Source: Rhabditoides inermis (lineage: Eukaryota > Nematoda > Chromadorea > Rhabditida > Rhabditidae). From it: a stretch of 64,000 nt of DNA. The notes beneath the pieces were generated by a model, which was not told the DNA's origin, did not search any database, and saw nothing but the letters and a program-made list of their open reading frames with translations. Both the position numbers and the translations under genes were made by a program. This document shows positions 52,532 through 62,158 of this stretch, piece by piece (the first letter of the stretch is position 1; the number at the start of each line of letters is the position of its first letter). The DNA is taken from assembly GCA_963966185.1 (NCBI GenBank), contig CAWZYM010000293.1:1224501-1288500 (forward strand), given 5' to 3'.

Positions 52532-55500
52532 TGAATAATCTAATTCTTTCTGGTTGGCAAGTCAGCGATGCCTCTCACCGGGAAATGATGTTTTCACACC
52601 TGTGCCATGCAAGAAAACAGATTGAAAATGTACAGAAACCACTTCGGAATAATCTAATTCTTTCCAGTTGGCAAGTCAGCGATGCCTCTCACCGGGAAAT
52701 GATGTTTCCACACCTGTGCCATGCAAGAAAACAGATTGAAAATGTACAGAAACCACTTCGGAATAATATAATTCTTTCTTGTTGGCAAGTCAGCGATGCC
52801 TCTCACCGGGAAATGATGTTTCCACACCTGTGCCATGCAAGAAAACAGGTTGAAAATGTACAGAAACCACTTCGGAAAAATCTAATTCTTTCCAGTTGGC
52901 AAGTCAGCGATGCCTCTCACCGGGAAATGATGTTTCCACACCTGTGCCATGCAAGAAAACAGATTGAAAATGTACAGAAACCACTTCGGAATAATATAAT
53001 TCTTTCTTGTTGGCAAGTCAGCGATGCCTCTCACCAAGAAATAATGTTTCCACACCTGTGCCATGCAAGAAAACAGGTTGAAAATGTACAGAAACCACTT
53101 CGAAATAATATAATTCTTTCTTGTTGGCAAGTCAGCGATGCCTCTCACCGGGAAATGATGTTTCCACACCTGTGCCATGCAAGAAAACAGGTTGAAAATG
53201 TACAGAAACCACTTCGAACTAATCTAATTCTTTCCAGTTGGCAAGTCAGAGATGCCTCTCACCGGGAATTGATGTTTCCACACATGTGCCATGCAAGAAA
53301 ACAGGTTGAAAATGTACAGAAACCACTTCGGAATAATCTAATTCTTTCCAGTTGGCAAGTCAGCGATGCCTCTCACCGGGAAATGATGTTTCCACATCTG
53401 TGCCATGCAAGAAAACAGGTTGAAAATGTACAGAAACCACTTCGGAATAATCTAATTCTTTCTTGTTGGCAAGTCAGAGATGCCTCTCACCGGGAAATGA
53501 TGTTTCCACACCTGTGCCATGCAAGAAAACAGGTTGAAAATGTACAGAAACCACTTCGGAATAATCTAATTCTTTCTTGTTGGCAAGTCAGCGATGCCTC
53601 TCACCGGGAAATGATGTTTCCACACCTGTGCCATGCAAGAAAACAGATTGAAAATGTACAGAAACCACTTCGGAAAAATCTAATTCTTTCCAGTTGGCAA
53701 GTCAGCGATGCCCTCACCGGGAAATGATGTTTCCACACCTGTGCCATGCAGGAAAACAGGTTGAAAATGTACATAAACCACTTCTGAATAATCTAATTCT
53801 TTCTGGTTGGCAAGTCAGCGATGCCTCTCACCGGGAAATGATGTTTTCACACCTGTGCCATGCAAGAAAACAGATTGAAAATGTACAGAAACCACTTCGG
53901 AATAATCTAATTCTTTCCAGTTGGCAAGTCAGCGATGCCTCTCACCGGGAAATGATGTTTCCACACCTGTGCCATGCAAGAAAACAGATTGAAAATGTAC
54001 AGAAACCACTTCGGAATAATATAATTCTTTCTTGTTGGCAAGTCAGCGATGCCTCTCACCGGGAAATGATGTTTCCACACCTGTGCCATGCAAGAAAACA
54101 GGTTGAAAATGTACAGAAACCACTTCGGAAAAATCTAATTCTTTCCAGTTGGCAAGTCAGCGATGCCTCTCACCGGGAAATGATGTTTCCACACCTGTGC
54201 CATGCAAGAAAACAGATTGAAAATGTACAGAAACCACTTCGGAATAATATAATTCTTTCTTGTTGGCAAGTCAGCGATGCCTCTCACCAAGAAATAATGT
54301 TTCCACACCTGTGCCATGCAAGAAAACAGGTTGAAAATGTACAGAAACCACTTCGAAATAATATAATTCTTTCTTGTTGGCAAGTCAGCGATGCCTCTCA
54401 CCGGGAAATGATGTTTCCACACCTGTGCCATGCAAGAAAACAGGTTGAAAATGTACAGAAACCACTTCGAACTAATCTAATTCTTTCCAGTTGGCAAGTC
54501 AGAGATGCCTCTCACCGGGAATTGATGTTTCCACACATGTGCCATGCAAGAAAACAGGTTGAAAATGTACAGAAACCACTTCGGAATAATCTAATTCTTT
54601 CCAGTTGGCAAGTCAGCGATGCCTCTCACCGGGAAATGATGTTTCCACATCTGTGCCATGCAAGAAAACAGGTTGAAAATGTACAGAAACCACTTCGGAA
54701 TAATCTAATTCTTTCTTGTTGGCAAGTCAGAGATGCCTCTCACCGGGAAATGATGTTTCCACACCTGTGCCATGCAAGAAAACAGGTTGAAAATGTACAG
54801 AAACCACTTCGGAATAATCTAATTCTTTCTTGTTGGCAAGTCAGCGATGCCTCTCACCGGGAAATGATGTTTCCACACCTGTGCCATGCAAGAAAACAGA
54901 TTGAAAATGTACAGAAACCAATTCGGAATAATATAATTCTTTCTTGTTGGCAAGTCAGCGATGCCTCTCACCGGGAAATAATGTTCCCACACCTGTGCCA
55001 TGCAAGAAAACAGGTTGAAAATGTACAGAAACCACTTCGAAATAATATAATTCTTTCTTGTTGGCAAGTCAGCGATGCCTCTCACCGGGAAATGATGTTT
55101 CCACACATGTGCCATGCAAGAAAACAGGTTGAAAATGTACAGAAACCACTTCGGAACAATCTAATTCTTTCTTGTTGGCAAGTCAGAGATGCCTCTCACC
55201 GGGAAATGATGTTTCCACACCTGTGCCATGCAAGAAAACAGGTTGAAAATGTACAGAAACCACTTCGGAATAATCTAATTCTTTCTTGTTGGCAAGTCAG
55301 AGATGCCTCTCACCGGGAAATGATGTTTCCACACCTGTGCCATGCCAGAAAATAGGTTGAAAATGTACAGAAACCACTTCGGAAAAATCTAATTCTTTCC
55401 AGTTGGCAAGTCAGCGATGCCTCTCACCGGGAAATGATGTTTCCACACCTGTGCCATGCAAGAAAACAGGTTGAAAATGTACAGAAACCACTTCGGAAAA

Positions 55501-57090
55501 ATCTAATTCTTTCTTGTTGGCAAGTCAGAGATGCCTCTCACCGGGAAATGATGTTTCCACACCTGTGCCATGCAAGAAAACAGATTGAAAATGTACAGAA
55601 ACCAATTCGGAATAATATAATTCTTTCTTGTTGGCAAGTCAGCGATGCCTCTCACCGGGAAATAATGTTCCCACACCTGTGCCATGCAAGAAAACAGGTT
55701 GAAAATGTACAGAAACCACTTCGAAATAATATAATTCTTTCTTGTTGGCAAGTCAGCGATGCCTCTCACCGGGAAATGATGTTTCCACACATGTGCCATG
55801 CAAGAAAACAGGTTGAAAATGTACAGAAACCACTTCGGAACAATCTAATTCTTTCTTGTTGGCAAGTCAGAGATGCCTCTCACCGGGAAATGATGTTTCC
55901 ACACCTGTGCCATGCAAGAAAACAGGTTGAAAATGTACAGAAACCACTTCGGAATAATCTAATTCTTTCTTGTTGGCAAGTCAGAGATGCCTCTCACCGG
56001 GAAATGATGTTTCCACACCTGTGCCATGCCAGAAAATAGGTTGAAAATGTACAGAAACCACTTCGGAAAAATCTAATTCTTTCCAGTTGGCAAGTCAGCG
56101 ATGCCTCTCACCGGGAAATGATGTTTCCACACCTGTGCCATGCAAGAAAACAGGTTGAAAATGTACAGAAACCACTTCGGAAAAATCTAATTCTTTCCAG
56201 TTGGCAAGTCAGCGATGCCTCTCACCGGGAAATGATGTTTCCACACCTGTGCCATGCCAGAAAATAGGTTGAAAATGTACAGAAACCACTTCGGAATAAT
56301 ATAATTCTTTCTTGTTGGCAAGTCAGCGATGCCTCTCACCGGGAAATAATGTTTCCACACCTGTGCCATGCAAGAAAACAGGTTGAAAATGTACAGAAAC
56401 CACTTCGAAATAATATAATTCTTTCTTGTTGGCAAGTCAGCGATGCCTCTCACCGGGAAATGATGTTTCCACACCTGTGCCATGCAAGAAAACAGGTTGA
56501 AAATGTACAGAAACCACTTCGAACTAATCTAATTCTTTCCAGTTGGCAAGTCAGAGATGCCTCTCACCGGGAATTGATGTTTCCACACATGTGCCATGCA
56601 AGAAAACAGGTTGAAAATGTACAGAAACCACTTCGGAATAATCTAATTCTTTCCAGTTGGCAAGTCAGCGATGCCTCTCACCGGGAAATGATGTTTCCAC
56701 ATCTGTGCCATGCAAGAAAACAGGTTGAAAATGTACAGAAACCACTTCGGAATAATCTAATTCTTTCTTGTTGGCAAGTCAGAGATGCCTCTCACCGGGA
56801 AATGATGTTTCCACACCTGTGCCATGCAAGAAAACAGGTTGAAAATGTACAGAAACCACTTCGGAATAATCTAATTCTTTCTTGTTGGCAAGTCAGCGAT
56901 GCCTCTCACCGGGAAATGATGTTTCCACACCTGTGCCATGCAAGAAAACAGATTGAAAATGTACAGAAACCAATTCGGAATAATATAATTCTTTCTTGTT
57001 GGCAAGTCAGCGATGCCTCTCACCGGGAAATAATGTTCCCACACCTGTGCCATGCAAGAAAACAGGTTGAAAATGTACAGAAACCACTTC
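52532..57090 (+). repeat. 40-monomer composite unit (4559 bp), copy 1
   Basis: Repeats at 57091-61649 with offset 4559 (40 x 114 less 1). It starts at CTTCTGAATAATC and contains the CACCAAGAAATAATG copies, a 1-bp deletion copy with TACATAAACC near 53771, three TAG markers and the CCAATTCGG copies. An 11-monomer (1253-bp) repeat lies within it, 52441-53693 against 53694-54946. Confidence 0.88.
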
Positions 57091-60000
57091 TGAATAATCT
57101 AATTCTTTCTGGTTGGCAAGTCAGCGATGCCTCTCACCGGGAAATGATGTTTTCACACCTGTGCCATGCAAGAAAACAGATTGAAAATGTACAGAAACCA
57201 CTTCGGAATAATCTAATTCTTTCCAGTTGGCAAGTCAGCGATGCCTCTCACCGGGAAATGATGTTTCCACACCTGTGCCATGCAAGAAAACAGATTGAAA
57301 ATGTACAGAAACCACTTCGGAATAATATAATTCTTTCTTGTTGGCAAGTCAGCGATGCCTCTCACCGGGAAATGATGTTTCCACACCTGTGCCATGCAAG
57401 AAAACAGGTTGAAAATGTACAGAAACCACTTCGGAAAAATCTAATTCTTTCCAGTTGGCAAGTCAGCGATGCCTCTCACCGGGAAATGATGTTTCCACAC
57501 CTGTGCCATGCAAGAAAACAGATTGAAAATGTACAGAAACCACTTCGGAATAATATAATTCTTTCTTGTTGGCAAGTCAGCGATGCCTCTCACCAAGAAA
57601 TAATGTTTCCACACCTGTGCCATGCAAGAAAACAGGTTGAAAATGTACAGAAACCACTTCGAAATAATATAATTCTTTCTTGTTGGCAAGTCAGCGATGC
57701 CTCTCACCGGGAAATGATGTTTCCACACCTGTGCCATGCAAGAAAACAGGTTGAAAATGTACAGAAACCACTTCGAACTAATCTAATTCTTTCCAGTTGG
57801 CAAGTCAGAGATGCCTCTCACCGGGAATTGATGTTTCCACACATGTGCCATGCAAGAAAACAGGTTGAAAATGTACAGAAACCACTTCGGAATAATCTAA
57901 TTCTTTCCAGTTGGCAAGTCAGCGATGCCTCTCACCGGGAAATGATGTTTCCACATCTGTGCCATGCAAGAAAACAGGTTGAAAATGTACAGAAACCACT
58001 TCGGAATAATCTAATTCTTTCTTGTTGGCAAGTCAGAGATGCCTCTCACCGGGAAATGATGTTTCCACACCTGTGCCATGCAAGAAAACAGGTTGAAAAT
58101 GTACAGAAACCACTTCGGAATAATCTAATTCTTTCTTGTTGGCAAGTCAGCGATGCCTCTCACCGGGAAATGATGTTTCCACACCTGTGCCATGCAAGAA
58201 AACAGATTGAAAATGTACAGAAACCACTTCGGAAAAATCTAATTCTTTCCAGTTGGCAAGTCAGCGATGCCCTCACCGGGAAATGATGTTTCCACACCTG
58301 TGCCATGCAGGAAAACAGGTTGAAAATGTACATAAACCACTTCTGAATAATCTAATTCTTTCTGGTTGGCAAGTCAGCGATGCCTCTCACCGGGAAATGA
58401 TGTTTTCACACCTGTGCCATGCAAGAAAACAGATTGAAAATGTACAGAAACCACTTCGGAATAATCTAATTCTTTCCAGTTGGCAAGTCAGCGATGCCTC
58501 TCACCGGGAAATGATGTTTCCACACCTGTGCCATGCAAGAAAACAGATTGAAAATGTACAGAAACCACTTCGGAATAATATAATTCTTTCTTGTTGGCAA
58601 GTCAGCGATGCCTCTCACCGGGAAATGATGTTTCCACACCTGTGCCATGCAAGAAAACAGGTTGAAAATGTACAGAAACCACTTCGGAAAAATCTAATTC
58701 TTTCCAGTTGGCAAGTCAGCGATGCCTCTCACCGGGAAATGATGTTTCCACACCTGTGCCATGCAAGAAAACAGATTGAAAATGTACAGAAACCACTTCG
58801 GAATAATATAATTCTTTCTTGTTGGCAAGTCAGCGATGCCTCTCACCAAGAAATAATGTTTCCACACCTGTGCCATGCAAGAAAACAGGTTGAAAATGTA
58901 CAGAAACCACTTCGAAATAATATAATTCTTTCTTGTTGGCAAGTCAGCGATGCCTCTCACCGGGAAATGATGTTTCCACACCTGTGCCATGCAAGAAAAC
59001 AGGTTGAAAATGTACAGAAACCACTTCGAACTAATCTAATTCTTTCCAGTTGGCAAGTCAGAGATGCCTCTCACCGGGAATTGATGTTTCCACACATGTG
59101 CCATGCAAGAAAACAGGTTGAAAATGTACAGAAACCACTTCGGAATAATCTAATTCTTTCCAGTTGGCAAGTCAGCGATGCCTCTCACCGGGAAATGATG
59201 TTTCCACATCTGTGCCATGCAAGAAAACAGGTTGAAAATGTACAGAAACCACTTCGGAATAATCTAATTCTTTCTTGTTGGCAAGTCAGAGATGCCTCTC
59301 ACCGGGAAATGATGTTTCCACACCTGTGCCATGCAAGAAAACAGGTTGAAAATGTACAGAAACCACTTCGGAACAATCTAATTCTTTCTTGTTGGCAAGT
59401 CAGCGATGCCTCTCACCGGGAAATGATGTTTCCACACCTGTGCCATGCAAGAAAACAGATTGAAAATGTACAGAAACCAATTCGGAATAATATAATTCTT
59501 TCTTGTTGGCAAGTCAGCGATGCCTCTCACCGGGAAATAATGTTCCCACACCTGTGCCATGCAAGAAAACAGGTTGAAAATGTACAGAAACCACTTCGAA
59601 ATAATATAATTCTTTCTTGTTGGCAAGTCAGCGATGCCTCTCACCGGGAAATGATGTTTCCACACATGTGCCATGCAAGAAAACAGGTTGAAAATGTACA
59701 GAAACCACTTCGGAACAATCTAATTCTTTCTTGTTGGCAAGTCAGAGATGCCTCTCACCGGGAAATGATGTTTCCACACCTGTGCCATGCAAGAAAACAG
59801 GTTGAAAATGTACAGAAACCACTTCGGAATAATCTAATTCTTTCTTGTTGGCAAGTCAGAGATGCCTCTCACCGGGAAATGATGTTTCCACACCTGTGCC
59901 ATGCCAGAAAATAGGTTGAAAATGTACAGAAACCACTTCGGAAAAATCTAATTCTTTCCAGTTGGCAAGTCAGCGATGCCTCTCACCGGGAAATGATGTT

Positions 60001-61649
60001 TCCACACCTGTGCCATGCAAGAAAACAGGTTGAAAATGTACAGAAACCACTTCGGAAAAATCTAATTCTTTCTTGTTGGCAAGTCAGAGATGCCTCTCAC
60101 CGGGAAATGATGTTTCCACACCTGTGCCATGCAAGAAAACAGATTGAAAATGTACAGAAACCAATTCGGAATAATATAATTCTTTCTTGTTGGCAAGTCA
60201 GCGATGCCTCTCACCGGGAAATAATGTTCCCACACCTGTGCCATGCAAGAAAACAGGTTGAAAATGTACAGAAACCACTTCGAAATAATATAATTCTTTC
60301 TTGTTGGCAAGTCAGCGATGCCTCTCACCGGGAAATGATGTTTCCACACATGTGCCATGCAAGAAAACAGGTTGAAAATGTACAGAAACCACTTCGGAAC
60401 AATCTAATTCTTTCTTGTTGGCAAGTCAGAGATGCCTCTCACCGGGAAATGATGTTTCCACACCTGTGCCATGCAAGAAAACAGGTTGAAAATGTACAGA
60501 AACCACTTCGGAATAATCTAATTCTTTCTTGTTGGCAAGTCAGAGATGCCTCTCACCGGGAAATGATGTTTCCACACCTGTGCCATGCCAGAAAATAGGT
60601 TGAAAATGTACAGAAACCACTTCGGAAAAATCTAATTCTTTCCAGTTGGCAAGTCAGCGATGCCTCTCACCGGGAAATGATGTTTCCACACCTGTGCCAT
60701 GCAAGAAAACAGGTTGAAAATGTACAGAAACCACTTCGGAAAAATCTAATTCTTTCCAGTTGGCAAGTCAGCGATGCCTCTCACCGGGAAATGATGTTTC
60801 CACACCTGTGCCATGCCAGAAAATAGGTTGAAAATGTACAGAAACCACTTCGGAATAATATAATTCTTTCTTGTTGGCAAGTCAGCGATGCCTCTCACCG
60901 GGAAATAATGTTTCCACACCTGTGCCATGCAAGAAAACAGGTTGAAAATGTACAGAAACCACTTCGAAATAATATAATTCTTTCTTGTTGGCAAGTCAGC
61001 GATGCCTCTCACCGGGAAATGATGTTTCCACACCTGTGCCATGCAAGAAAACAGGTTGAAAATGTACAGAAACCACTTCGAACTAATCTAATTCTTTCCA
61101 GTTGGCAAGTCAGAGATGCCTCTCACCGGGAATTGATGTTTCCACACATGTGCCATGCAAGAAAACAGGTTGAAAATGTACAGAAACCACTTCGGAATAA
61201 TCTAATTCTTTCCAGTTGGCAAGTCAGCGATGCCTCTCACCGGGAAATGATGTTTCCACATCTGTGCCATGCAAGAAAACAGGTTGAAAATGTACAGAAA
61301 CCACTTCGGAATAATCTAATTCTTTCTTGTTGGCAAGTCAGAGATGCCTCTCACCGGGAAATGATGTTTCCACACCTGTGCCATGCAAGAAAACAGGTTG
61401 AAAATGTACAGAAACCACTTCGGAATAATCTAATTCTTTCTTGTTGGCAAGTCAGCGATGCCTCTCACCGGGAAATGATGTTTCCACACCTGTGCCATGC
61501 AAGAAAACAGATTGAAAATGTACAGAAACCAATTCGGAATAATATAATTCTTTCTTGTTGGCAAGTCAGCGATGCCTCTCACCGGGAAATAATGTTCCCA
61601 CACCTGTGCCATGCAAGAAAACAGGTTGAAAATGTACAGAAACCACTTC
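57091..61649 (+). repeat. 40-monomer composite unit (4559 bp), copy 2
   Basis: Near-perfect tandem copy of 52532-57090. The one difference I found is AATAATC to AACAATC (54815 against 59374). Every indel, stop and rare substitution I checked is shared. Such similarity over 4.5 kb suggests that this is among the youngest duplications in the window. Confidence 0.88.
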
Positions 61650-62158
61650 GAAATAATATAATTCTTTCTTGTTGGCAAGTCAGCGATGCCTCTCACCGGG
61701 AAATGATGTTTCCACACATGTGCCATGCAAGAAAACAGGTTGAAAATGTACAGAAACCACTTCGAAATAATATAATTCTTTCTTGTTGGCAAGTCAGCGA
61801 TGCCTCTCACCGGGAAATGATGTTTCCACACATGTGCCATGCAAGAAAACAGGTTGAAAATGTACAGAAACCACTTCGGAACAATCTAATTCTTTCTTGT
61901 TGGCAAGTCAGAGATGCCTCTCACCGGGAAATGATGTTTCCACACCTGTGCCATGCAAGAAAACAGGTTGAAAATGTACAGAAACCACTTCGGAATAATC
62001 TAATTCTTTCTTGTTGGCAAGTCAGAGATGCCTCTCACCGGGAAATGATGTTTCCACACCTGTGCCATGCCAGAAAATAGGTTGAAAATGTACAGAAACC
62101 ACTTCGGAAAAATCTAATTCTTTCCAGTTGGCAAGTCAGCGATGCCTCTCACCGGGAA

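Noticed and set aside
29225..62080. Separate genes at each shorter open frame (for example 29225-33136, 33215-35872, 39909-44306, 45038-49600)
   Set aside because: Each is the stretch of repeat between two stop-bearing or frameshifted monomers; starts are the ATGATG present in most monomers.
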